Positions 17,249-24,216 of a stretch of 64,000 nt of DNA are shown in pieces. Below the pieces are notes generated by a model. The model saw only the letters and a list, made by a program, of their open reading frames with translations. It was not told where the DNA came from and ran no database searches. A program made the translations under genes and the position numbers. This stretch comes from Torulaspora globosa. Its lineage: Eukaryota; Ascomycota; Saccharomycetes; Saccharomycetales; Saccharomycetaceae. The DNA is taken from contig NC_050729.1 in NCBI RefSeq assembly GCF_014133895.1, positions 806,001-870,000 on the forward strand, given 5' to 3'. The stretch's first letter is position 1; each line of letters opens with the position of its first letter.

Positions 17249-18763
17249 CTATGCCTTGTTGGATGCATTCTTCGTGGCCAGCAGCTGTCTTATGTAGGTG
17301 CAGGCCAATTCAACCGTAGTGGCCTTTGACGGGATCGGTATCGACTCCTTCAGTTCCGGCGGTAGCAGCGAGCTCAGATCTGTCAGCGCGCTGTTTAGAC
17401 GGTTTCTGCGGCCCTGTTCGGCCACCTTGTGTACTTCTTTCTTTGACAGCTCGCCGTCGTCGCTGGAGCCATTCCCGCCGGGCAGCGAGGACGACGAGAC
17501 GGTCTTGCGGTTCGCGGGCCGACACGCGGCCCGCCTTGGCTCCTGCACTTCGTCTATCTTCGGGGTCAGCGACGTTCTCCCGTTGGGCTTCCACAAGGGC
17601 TCCTGTTGCTGGTGGTGGTGATGGTGGTGGTACAAGGTTGGCTTGATCACCGGCGATTCAGTCGCCCTGAGCACCTTATCGCCGTCGCCCGGGCTGTTCG
17701 CGGGCCCCAGCTCCTTGGGGCTGATCGACTCGTCGTTCCTGTACGCCGGCTTCGAAGTAGAGGGCAGGATGACCTTGGGGTAGTTCGCGAGCGCGGCCGG
17801 GGTCATGCGGGACTCCGGCGACGACGTGGCGCCTGCTCCGCCGCCCGACGACGACGACTTGGGCGTCGGCTCGTCGTTGTGCCATTTCGACCCGGCCCGG
17901 TCGCCTATGCTGCTCTCGGGCAGTCTGAAGATCGCGTCGTCCCACGCGTTCGCGCTCGCGTCCGTATGCAGCACGGGAGAGCTGTTCTTGAACTGCTCCG
18001 CCGCATACTGCCGCCGCGAACTGCTCGACGCCGCCGCAGGCTTGATCCGCGGGCTGTTCTTGCTGATCTTGGCGCCGATACCCGCCGTCGCCGAGCTGTA
18101 ATGCTTCTTCTTCGCCCTCCCGCCACCAGAGTTCACCTTCGACAGCGACGTGATCGTCGACTCCGGCAGCGCAAAATTCACGATCGGAGCCTGGTCGATA
18201 GCGGTCAGCGCTGGCGAGCTGAGCGGCGAAAACTGGCTCACCGCGCCCGGCTTGCTCGACTTCCTCCGCAGGCTCGAGAGCGAAGTCGTCGAGCTGCTCG
18301 CCATCGAGCCGTTCAGAAACGGCGTCGTCGTGGTCGTGTTGGGACCCGACCCGGTACCCGCCTGCGGTAGCATGAACGGCGTATCGTACGTCCCCAGCGA
18401 CGTCGACCTCGTCGGCATCACCAGCGGCGAAGAGATCGGCGAAAACACCATGTCCGGCCGCACCACCCCGCCCTCCGCGCCTTTGTTCGGTATGCTGAGC
18501 GGCTCGATCCCGGGCGCGCCCGCCTCCTCTTTGGCCCGCTCGCCGTCCCGCCGGACAAACAGCGAATGCGACAGACGGTCTAAGTCCTCCATTGCGTCCG
18601 GCCCCCAGTGAGTCGACGACGACGATCTCGTCGACTCTCGTCCCTGTAGCGTGTGGTCGTCGTCATCGCCCTCTCCATGGTGCCCGTCCTCATGCAAATA
18701 CTCGTCAACCTGGTCCAGCACGCTCCTAGATGCTCCAGGAACGTCCAACATCTCGTCGTGCAT
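17249..18763 (-). CDS. PHO4: bHLH transcription factor Pho4 (phosphate starvation)
   Basis: A 504-aa protein, much longer than S. cerevisiae Pho4 (312 aa). The C-terminal basic helix-loop-helix reads KKEVHKVAEQGRRNRLNSAL, then a loop and PSKATTVELACTYIRQL. The His, Glu and Arg of H-x3-E-x3-R needed for CACGTG contact are present. Short conserved islands upstream match Pho4: YPKVILPS, an ATESPVIKP segment and a FRLPESSI motif. The rest is low-complexity Ser/Gly/Pro with a His/Gln run near residue 380. Ser-Pro sites are frequent, as expected for a Pho80-Pho85 target. The gene is strikingly GC-rich compared with neighbours, which creates long meaningless open frames on the other strand. Position between QCR6 and the CDC26 side matches chromosome VI. 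Confidence 0.93.
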   Translation of the reverse strand: MHDEMLDVPGASRSVLDQVDEYLHEDGHHGEGDDDDHTLQGRESTRSSSSTHWGPDAMEDLDRLSHSLFVRRDGERAKEEAGAPGIEPLSIPNKGAEGGVVRPDMVFSPISSPLVMPTRSTSLGTYDTPFMLPQAGTGSGPNTTTTTPFLNGSMASSSTTSLSSLRRKSSKPGAVSQFSPLSSPALTAIDQAPIVNFALPESTITSLSKVNSGGGRAKKKHYSSATAGIGAKISKNSPRIKPAAASSSSRRQYAAEQFKNSSPVLHTDASANAWDDAIFRLPESSIGDRAGSKWHNDEPTPKSSSSGGGAGATSSPESRMTPAALANYPKVILPSTSKPAYRNDESISPKELGPANSPGDGDKVLRATESPVIKPTLYHHHHHHQQQEPLWKPNGRTSLTPKIDEVQEPRRAACRPANRKTVSSSSLPGGNGSSDDGELSKKEVHKVAEQGRRNRLNSALTDLSSLLPPELKESIPIPSKATTVELACTYIRQLLATKNASNKA

Positions 18764-19120
18764 CTACTGCCACTACCACTGGTTTCTCTCCAGCTTGGAC
18801 GAAGAAACACCAACTCTAATCACTATTCGAAGATCGCCAGAAAACGAACGCTAAAAAAGAATGAAAAAAAGTATGTGACTAGCAGTACTTTACTCGCTTC
18901 ATAGAGGGGAACCAAAAATCCCCCGGAATGGACCTACACCATATCTCTGCACTACATACTACCAGACGTACCGTTGTTGCATTGTGTATACGCTCGGTGG
19001 CAGATAGTTTCCCGTTCCGTCCAGAAAGACAAAAAGCGAACTCAGTCAGCCACGTGCGTCGCCTGCAATTTAATTTCCGTCTCCGAGAGCGCGCGCGGCG
19101 CGCCGCGGCGCGCTCGGCGG
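18764..19120 (-). promoter_or_regulatory. PHO4 promoter and FAF1 3' flank
   Basis: 357 bases between FAF1 stop and PHO4 start, same strand. The PHO4-proximal part is ordinary AT-rich promoter sequence. The FAF1-proximal end is an extreme GC hairpin (separate entry). No RNA gene recognised. Confidence 0.5.
19083..19117 (-). repeat. GC-only near-palindrome (hairpin) immediately after the FAF1 stop codon
   Basis: A 35-base tract that is almost entirely G and C, built of CCGAG, alternating CG, GGCGCGCC at the centre, then CGCGCTCGG. The two halves are reverse complements apart from small bulges, so a long stable stem can form in DNA or RNA. It begins four bases beyond the FAF1 stop and would be in the FAF1 3'UTR. 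Yeast termination signals are normally AT-rich, so this is unusual. Confidence 0.7.
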
Positions 19121-19942
19121 CTATTTCAGCCGCTTCTTGCCGTTGATCTTGGAGATCTCGTGCTTGGTGATGACGAGCCCGTTTCGGGTCGACTTGCCGA
19201 CGGTGTGTATCTTAAGGCCTCTCTGGCGCCTCTTGTTGGCGAGAGTCTGTTTTTTCTTGATGCTGGTCCCGATGCGTCTTTCGATGTCGTTTCGGTATGT
19301 CTTGTCGATCTTGCGGAACTGGCCCCGTTTCACGCTGGAGAGGACGACTCCTCCGTCGCGGGCTTCTGTTTCGTGCTTCTTGATCCTCTGCAGGTGTTTT
19401 TCGACCATTCCTTTCCTTATCTGGATCGGTATCTTTTCCAGCTTGTTCAGCTTTGTCTCGCTGCCGTTGGTGGCGGAGAGCTCGCGCAGTCGCATCTCGA
19501 GGGTGCGGGACCTTGCCTTGCCCGCCAGGGAGTCGTCTGTGTGGAGAGCGCTCAGCAGGTTGGACTCCTTGAGGAATCGTTGCAGCTCGATGTCGTTTTT
19601 CAGGTTTTCCCTCTCCAGGTGCTGGTCCTCGTCGTCGCTTGGCGGCGGGTGGTTTTTCTTGGCTGCGCGAAGCGGCGTGCCGCTTCGCAGCAGCCGTTGT
19701 TCCTTCTTGGAGGGCGGCACGTATTCATCGGCAGGCCCGCTGAATCTTATCACTCGCGGTTGCGGCTCCTGTTCGCTTTCGACGTCGCTCCCGCTGTCCT
19801 GTTCGTCTTGTTCGCTGTTGCTGTCGGTTTCGGGTTCGGCGCGGTGTTTGGTCCTGTCTTGGAATCCCATAGACTCTAGGGAGCCGAACTGGCGCTCGAA
19901 GGCGCTGCGTTGGATCTCGAGAAGCCGGGCGTCGTCGCTCAT
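19121..19942 (-). CDS. FAF1: Faf1-like 40S ribosome biogenesis factor
   Basis: A 273-aa nucleolar-type protein (S. cerevisiae Faf1: 346 aa) needed for 18S rRNA maturation. The N-terminal [21 protein letters not shown] is the family signature. A long acidic/Ser segment follows, then a very basic C-terminal half ending [20 protein letters not shown]. The open frame runs upstream to 20155, but that part overlaps HIS6 and is unlike the family; the ATG at 19942 gives [16 protein letters not shown] and is taken as the start. It is divergent from HIS6 with 148 bases between the ATGs, as in S. cerevisiae. PAC and RRPE motifs lie within 60 bases upstream. Confidence 0.88.
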   Translation of the reverse strand: MSDDARLLEIQRSAFERQFGSLESMGFQDRTKHRAEPETDSNSEQDEQDSGSDVESEQEPQPRVIRFSGPADEYVPPSKKEQRLLRSGTPLRAAKKNHPPPSDDEDQHLERENLKNDIELQRFLKESNLLSALHTDDSLAGKARSRTLEMRLRELSATNGSETKLNKLEKIPIQIRKGMVEKHLQRIKKHETEARDGGVVLSSVKRGQFRKIDKTYRNDIERRIGTSIKKKQTLANKRRQRGLKIHTVGKSTRNGLVITKHEISKINGKKRLK

Positions 19943-19977
19943 CGTGTCGACGGCCGTCTGCTGGTGCTGGTGCTTAG

Positions 19978-20000
19978 GCTCATCGCAGTGCAATTTTTCA
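19978..20000 (-). promoter_or_regulatory. PAC and RRPE ribosome-biogenesis elements in the FAF1 promoter
   Basis: On the minus strand GCGATGAGC (19986-19978) is the PAC element and TGAAAAATTG (20000-19991) is close to RRPE (TGAAAAATTTT). They are 36 and 49 bases before the FAF1 ATG, adjacent, in the order and spacing usual for the yeast ribosome-biogenesis regulon. This supports both the gene call and the chosen start. Confidence 0.75.
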
Positions 20001-20090
20001 CTGGGGGTCCAGGCTAAAAATTGCGTGTCACAAGAGACGGTCGCGCTGGTTAGACTTGGCACTGCACCTGTAGCAGCGGTTGTGGCCGGA

Positions 20091-20885
20091 ATGACTAGGT
20101 TTGTAGGGTGCATTGACCTCCATAACGGCCAGGTCAAGCAGATCGTGGGCGGCACTTTGACCGAGAGCGAGCAGGAGGCTCCTAGGACGAATTTTGTGTC
20201 GCAGCACTCGTCGTCGTACTACGCGGGCCTGTACAAGCAGAAGGGCGTCACCGGATGCCATGTCATCAAGCTGGGCCCGAACAACGACGAGGCAGCGCTG
20301 GAAGCGTTGAAAAGCGCTCCGCAGTTTCTGCAGGTCGGCGGCGGGATCAACAACTCCAACTGTCAGCAGTGGCTGCGGTACGCAAGCAAGGTGATCGTGA
20401 CAAGCTGGCTGTTCGACGCGGAGGGCCGCTTCGAGTTGGGAAAACTGGCTGAAATGGCCAGGATATGCGGTAAAGACCGTCTGGTCGTCGATTTGAGCTG
20501 TCGCAAGAAAATGGACAACGGAGAGTCCCGCTGGATAGTCGCGATGAACAAATGGCAGAAGCTCACGGACCTGGAGCTCAGCGAACAGACTTTCCGGTCG
20601 CTCTGTCGGTACACGGACGAGTTCCTTATTCACGCGGCCGACGTAGAGGGTCTGTGTCGCGGCATCGACGAAGAGCTCGTGGCAAAACTGTACGAATGGA
20701 CCAGGGAGCTGCCCAGCAACGTCAAGATCGTCTACGCGGGCGGCGCCAAGAGCTTTTCCGACTTGGAGCTTGTGGAAAGGCTGAGCCGCGGCAAGGTGGA
20801 TCTGACTTACGGCAGTTCGCTGGACATATTTGGCGGTGACCTCGTAGCGTTCGACGAATGCTGCCAATGGAATGAATCTCATTAG
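20091..20885 (+). CDS. HIS6: Phosphoribosyl-formimino-AICAR-ribotide isomerase (histidine biosynthesis)
   Basis: A 264-aa TIM-barrel enzyme (S. cerevisiae His6: 261 aa) that isomerises ProFAR to PRFAR, the fourth step of histidine synthesis. Conserved blocks: [21 protein letters not shown] at the start (Asp9 region), [38 protein letters not shown] and the phosphate-binding [10 protein letters not shown]. The open frame continues upstream to 19137, but that is the reverse strand of FAF1; the ATG at 20091 gives the exact family N-terminus. No clear Gcn4 site (TGACTCA) is visible in the short shared promoter. Confidence 0.96.
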   Translation: MTRFVGCIDLHNGQVKQIVGGTLTESEQEAPRTNFVSQHSSSYYAGLYKQKGVTGCHVIKLGPNNDEAALEALKSAPQFLQVGGGINNSNCQQWLRYASKVIVTSWLFDAEGRFELGKLAEMARICGKDRLVVDLSCRKKMDNGESRWIVAMNKWQKLTDLELSEQTFRSLCRYTDEFLIHAADVEGLCRGIDEELVAKLYEWTRELPSNVKIVYAGGAKSFSDLELVERLSRGKVDLTYGSSLDIFGGDLVAFDECCQWNESH

Positions 20886-20930
20886 TTATATCATGTACTT
20901 TTACAGAATTGTCAGACTTTTTTTTACAAA

Positions 20931-21872
20931 TCACCACGCCTCGTCGTAAGCACCGCTCCCGTTGCCGTAGGGTATTTGGTCTTGCATTCCATCCATTGCA
21001 ACGTCCGGGGCGCCCGGCTCGCTAGTGCCGGGCATGCCGGCGTGCGCCGCCGTGGCAAAATTAACCCTATCCTGGTCCATCTGATTCAGCGCGAGAAGTA
21101 TCGAGGCGACTTTCTTTTGAAGTGTGTCGATGCCCCTCAGCACAACCTGATCGGAGCTGATTGACCCGACCGTTTCAACGTTCATGTAAAAAGTGTTGGC
21201 TTTAGCTGTGTAATCAAATGCATCGTCCTTGTTCGGTGGATCTTCGTATTCGCTGTTTTTCGACGCGGGCCATTCCTTCGCGATATCCTGCTCGTACCAA
21301 TAGTCTGTGTGTTTTAGTTTGTTCCATGGGTCGTATTCAAACTCTATGGCGGCTGCGGGACCCCACTTGGCGTGCTCCTTCGCTATGCCCTTCTTTGCCA
21401 CACACTTCATCGACAGCTCTTGGCCCTTCCTCAGTTTACAAATCAACACACCGTTCGCCTCTTTATCCTGTATGATGGGATGCCCTATATTGCGTCCCAT
21501 CAGATTCGAAACGATAACCAAGTCCTTGGCGTATACGTTCGTTGTACTTTCACTCTCGCCAATCGCGTGTAGCGTCAATACCACCGAACATTTGTCGCAA
21601 TGGTCCTCGCAGAAACAGTCGCGACAGTATTCCAGCTGTTCGATGTCCGCACTTTGGAGAGGAATCAGCCCCAGCCGGTGGGCGATAAACTCATCGGCCA
21701 GAACCGTAGTATTTGTCTCAATTTCAACAGAGTCTATGGCCAACGTCGGAATCTCGGCAATCATTATCCTACGCAGAGAGTTGGCCAACGCCAAGTCGAC
21801 ATCAGACAGGATAAAATCCACATTATCTCTGGTTGCCTCTCTAATCTTCACTTGCGGACCTGATTCACTCAT
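20931..21872 (-). CDS. RPB3: RNA polymerase II third largest subunit Rpb3
   Basis: A 313-aa protein (S. cerevisiae Rpb3: 318 aa), the alpha-like subunit that dimerises with Rpb11 to seed polymerase II assembly. It starts [20 protein letters not shown]. The zinc site cysteines are C86, C88, C92 and C95 ([13 protein letters not shown]). The alpha motif [17 protein letters not shown] is at residues 31-47. The last 40 residues are a low-complexity Gly/Pro tail ending YDEAW, like the S. cerevisiae tail. A codon upstream in frame is GTG; the ATG at 21872 is used. It is convergent with HIS6, as on chromosome IX. Confidence 0.97.
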   Translation of the reverse strand: MSESGPQVKIREATRDNVDFILSDVDLALANSLRRIMIAEIPTLAIDSVEIETNTTVLADEFIAHRLGLIPLQSADIEQLEYCRDCFCEDHCDKCSVVLTLHAIGESESTTNVYAKDLVIVSNLMGRNIGHPIIQDKEANGVLICKLRKGQELSMKCVAKKGIAKEHAKWGPAAAIEFEYDPWNKLKHTDYWYEQDIAKEWPASKNSEYEDPPNKDDAFDYTAKANTFYMNVETVGSISSDQVVLRGIDTLQKKVASILLALNQMDQDRVNFATAAHAGMPGTSEPGAPDVAMDGMQDQIPYGNGSGAYDEAW

Positions 21873-21931
21873 CACGGCAACTGAAACAACCTCCAGGGCT
21901 CTCTACTTGCTCGCTGTAATGTTGATATTTG

Positions 21932-21953
21932 ACTAGTTTGATGATAAACTAGT
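21932..21953. repeat. Short perfect inverted repeat in the RPB3 upstream region
   Basis: ACTAGTTT, a six-base spacer, then AAACTAGT. It is about 60 bases before the RPB3 ATG, in the divergent promoter shared with the 119-aa gene. Dyad symmetry suggests a possible protein-binding site, but I do not recognise a factor. Confidence 0.5.
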
Positions 21954-22049
21954 AAGCTGAATAGAAAAATTGGGCGAAGAACCAGGGTCGCTTTTAACGT
22001 TCAAGGTAACACAGCTATACAGCTTTATATAAAGAGCAGTAAGGCCAAG

Positions 22050-22409
22050 ATGAATGCCAGTTATGCTGTTCCAGATACCAGATTTGAGCAGACTTTCAGG
22101 AGAGCTTTGGCGAGAGAGGCGGAGAGGGAGAGGGCTTCGCAATGGAAGAAAATGGGTATAGTAGATCCTGTGGTGATCAGCCAGCTTCAGAAAGTGCAGC
22201 CACCTAAGATAAGCAAACTTGTGGTGTGCAAAGTGGTGGTCCGTGATGTAATACTGATGCCGCTCGTTCAGGGTTTGCTTTGGACGAGCATTTTGATCTT
22301 CATGAAACCTTGGTTGCGGCAGGTGGTGTACCAGGGCCGCAGGCTGGGCAGTTCGATATATAAGCTGGTTTTGGGTACCGATCTTGTAAAAGCCAAGAAA
22401 CGTATATGA
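22050..22409 (+). CDS. Unrecognised 119-aa protein with one predicted membrane segment
   Basis: I do not recognise this protein. Residues 1-50 are charged and helical in character (RFEQTFRRALAREAERERASQWKK is roughly the first segment, 24 residues, strongly basic and acidic mixed). A hydrophobic stretch at about residues 70-90 (ILMPLVQGLLWTSILIFM) is followed by a basic tail (RRLG, KAKKRI). It looks like a small single-pass organelle membrane protein; the positive flanks would suit mitochondrial or ER insertion. A TATA-like TATATAAAG lies about 25 bases upstream of the ATG. It lies between RPB3 and TIM44, which are adjacent in S. cerevisiae, so the gene is either lost or moved there. It is not obviously YFR035C, whose predicted orientation here would be opposite. 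Confidence 0.7.
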   Translation: MNASYAVPDTRFEQTFRRALAREAERERASQWKKMGIVDPVVISQLQKVQPPKISKLVVCKVVVRDVILMPLVQGLLWTSILIFMKPWLRQVVYQGRRLGSSIYKLVLGTDLVKAKKRI

Positions 22410-22523
22410 CTCTTCTATATTATACAGGATTCATACCACAGCTGATCATTCAATGCATTCGTTTACCCTTGGGCTGATTGGTGAGCTATTTACAAAATGC
22501 GGAGGGTGGCGAGCTGATGGCGA

Positions 22524-23795
22524 CTAGGTGAACTGTCTGGAGCCGCCGCGGACGAACTCCAGGATCTTCCAGCCTTCAGTCTCCTCATCGTCGATCTGCT
22601 CCGGATCACGAGTGAAGACCATCGCGTACGAGCTCATCATGATGTTGGACTCGTGGCCTGCGGCCACTTCGCCCGTCTTTGCCCTTCTGTAGAGGTGGAT
22701 CTCCTGCGCTCTACATCCAACAACCAGCACAGGTATGTCCTGTGGAGGCAGCATCTTGGCACTGACGATCTCTACGCCCCTGATGTCGAGAATACGGCCA
22801 TCGGCAAACAGTTGCTGTTCCCTGAACGCCTTCTGTTGAGCGGCATAGACGTTGTATGGCGCTTCGCTGAGCCACTTTTTCAACACCTTCTCGTCTCCCT
22901 TGACGTAAGCCTCTAGGATCTCGGGAATGATGTACTCTCTCAGATGTTTGGTGAAAGACTCGTTGCTGAAAGTAGTGTCCATCATCTTGAACTGGCCCAA
23001 GACACGAGCAGCCTCGGTCTCCGCGAAGAACCCGCCGATCTTGCCGAAAACCTTCCTCAAGAACACAATCAAAGGGTTGCCACTTTCGTCCCACAGTCTG
23101 CTCTTTATGCGATGCAACGCGCGCCCAACCAGCGTCTTTTCCTTAAAATCCTCCACTTTCTTCCCAAACGACTCCTTAGCTGCAATGTTGGTCGCCACCA
23201 GCGCTGTTCCGGCTTCTTCGTTCCCCTTCACGGCTCTGGTCCGCTTCCCCGACAACAGATCCTGCTCCCGCTTGAGTCTTCTCTGCTCTTTGGTCAAAAA
23301 CCCCCCGTACCGCGAGCTGCTTCCGTCGTCCATCACTTCGGACACGTCCTTGTAGATCTTGGTCTGTCTCACGGGTTCAAGACTCTCGTCAATCTTCTTC
23401 GCCGTCGCGGATGCCGCCTGTCTTGTGCTCTTGGCGATCTCCGAGTCCCACGCTCTCGCCGCAATGTCCTCCATCGTTTCCCCCGTCTTCTTCAGAGTCT
23501 TTCCCACAATCGTAGACCCCTTCTGCGCCCTAACGTACGCTTCCCGCGCTTTCTTGTACGCTTCCGATTCTCCCAGCTTTCCTGACGCATCCTGCAACGT
23601 CTTGATATTATCCTGCAACTCCTGAGACTTCTGCCACTCCTTCTTGAACGTCTCCCTGAAGATCTGGATCGGCGACCGCGGGTTCTGCAACCGGTGAGAA
23701 CTGCTACTGAACAGAGCACGACTTCCTCCCAACACCGCGCCTCTCCGCGCCGCCACCGCCACGCTTCTCGTTCCCATTCCTCCTCCTAGCATCAT
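22524..23795 (-). CDS. TIM44: Mitochondrial import motor scaffold Tim44
   Basis: A 423-aa protein (S. cerevisiae Tim44: 431 aa). It is a peripheral inner-membrane protein that links the TIM23 channel to mtHsp70. The first 35 residues are Arg/Ser-rich with no acidic residues (a presequence), followed by the coiled segment IQIFRETFKKEWQKSQELQDNIKTL region. The C-terminal Tim44-like domain (from about residue 230) contains FKMMDTTFSNESFTKHLREYIIPEILEAY-type sequence and ends WKILEFVRGGSRQFT. Two adjacent Met codons start the frame (23795 and 23792). Position after RPB3 matches chromosome IX. Confidence 0.95.
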   Translation of the reverse strand: MMLGGGMGTRSVAVAARRGAVLGGSRALFSSSSHRLQNPRSPIQIFRETFKKEWQKSQELQDNIKTLQDASGKLGESEAYKKAREAYVRAQKGSTIVGKTLKKTGETMEDIAARAWDSEIAKSTRQAASATAKKIDESLEPVRQTKIYKDVSEVMDDGSSSRYGGFLTKEQRRLKREQDLLSGKRTRAVKGNEEAGTALVATNIAAKESFGKKVEDFKEKTLVGRALHRIKSRLWDESGNPLIVFLRKVFGKIGGFFAETEAARVLGQFKMMDTTFSNESFTKHLREYIIPEILEAYVKGDEKVLKKWLSEAPYNVYAAQQKAFREQQLFADGRILDIRGVEIVSAKMLPPQDIPVLVVGCRAQEIHLYRRAKTGEVAAGHESNIMMSSYAMVFTRDPEQIDDEETEGWKILEFVRGGSRQFT

Positions 23796-24216
23796 AAACC
23801 TTCCAACGATACACCAAGCCCTATTCAGCCACTACAACCTTCCCCAGATCTGTAAACTGACACTCTTATACTGATCAACCTCTCAATTTCGCCTACAGTT
23901 TGAAAATTTTCTGTCCGGCCGGGCGCCACAATCCGGACAGTTTTTCAAAAAGCTGCTGCTTGCCGCCAATAAGCTGAATATGGCCATAGAAAGCACACTA
24001 AGACTCGACGTTTGGCTGCTTCAAGACTGGGAATTGCACAGTCGATGGCCTTGAGCCGATTGACCGCAGGCAGAGTGTCTCAGGCGGATTTAGGGCTCGT
24101 CGATCAAGAGATATAGTGGTCGTACGATGTGATCTGTAATATAAGCAGGCAATGGGGCTAAATGAAGCATTAACATGGAGTTGAACATGGATGGCAGGGC
24201 TGGCTAGTGCAGTTTG
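23796..24216. promoter_or_regulatory. Divergent promoter region TIM44/ULP2
   Basis: 421 bases between the two divergent starts. It contains an extended inverted repeat at 23900-23950 (separate entry). Otherwise no TATA box or recognised factor site near either gene. Confidence 0.5.
23900..23950. repeat. Extended inverted repeat with CGG/CCG half-sites between TIM44 and ULP2
   Basis: Left arm: TTTGAAAA, a few T, then CTGTCCGG (23912-23919). Right arm: CCGGACAG (23934-23941), then TTTTTCAAA (23942-23950). The eight-base CTGTCCGG/CCGGACAG arms are perfect and the outer TTTGAAAA/TTTTCAAA arms extend the symmetry with a three-base offset. The spacer is GC-rich (CCGGGCGCC within it). The inner CGG and CCG half-sites are 14 bases apart, as in dyad sites for zinc-cluster factors. 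No factor is assigned. Confidence 0.7.

Noticed and set aside
17606..18370. 254-codon open frame on the plus strand opposite PHO4
   Set aside because: Arg-rich, low-complexity antisense product of a GC-rich gene; an artefact of composition.
19137..20090. N-terminal extension of the HIS6 frame to 582 codons
   Set aside because: The extension is the reverse strand of FAF1. HIS6 proteins start at the ATG at 20091.
19943..20155. N-terminal extension of the FAF1 frame by 71 codons
   Set aside because: It overlaps the start of HIS6 and the PAC/RRPE promoter and does not resemble Faf1.
20028..20882. 284-codon open frame on the minus strand opposite HIS6
   Set aside because: It is the exact antisense of HIS6, a certain gene, in a GC-rich stretch that keeps reverse frames open. 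It shows no domain or conserved motif.
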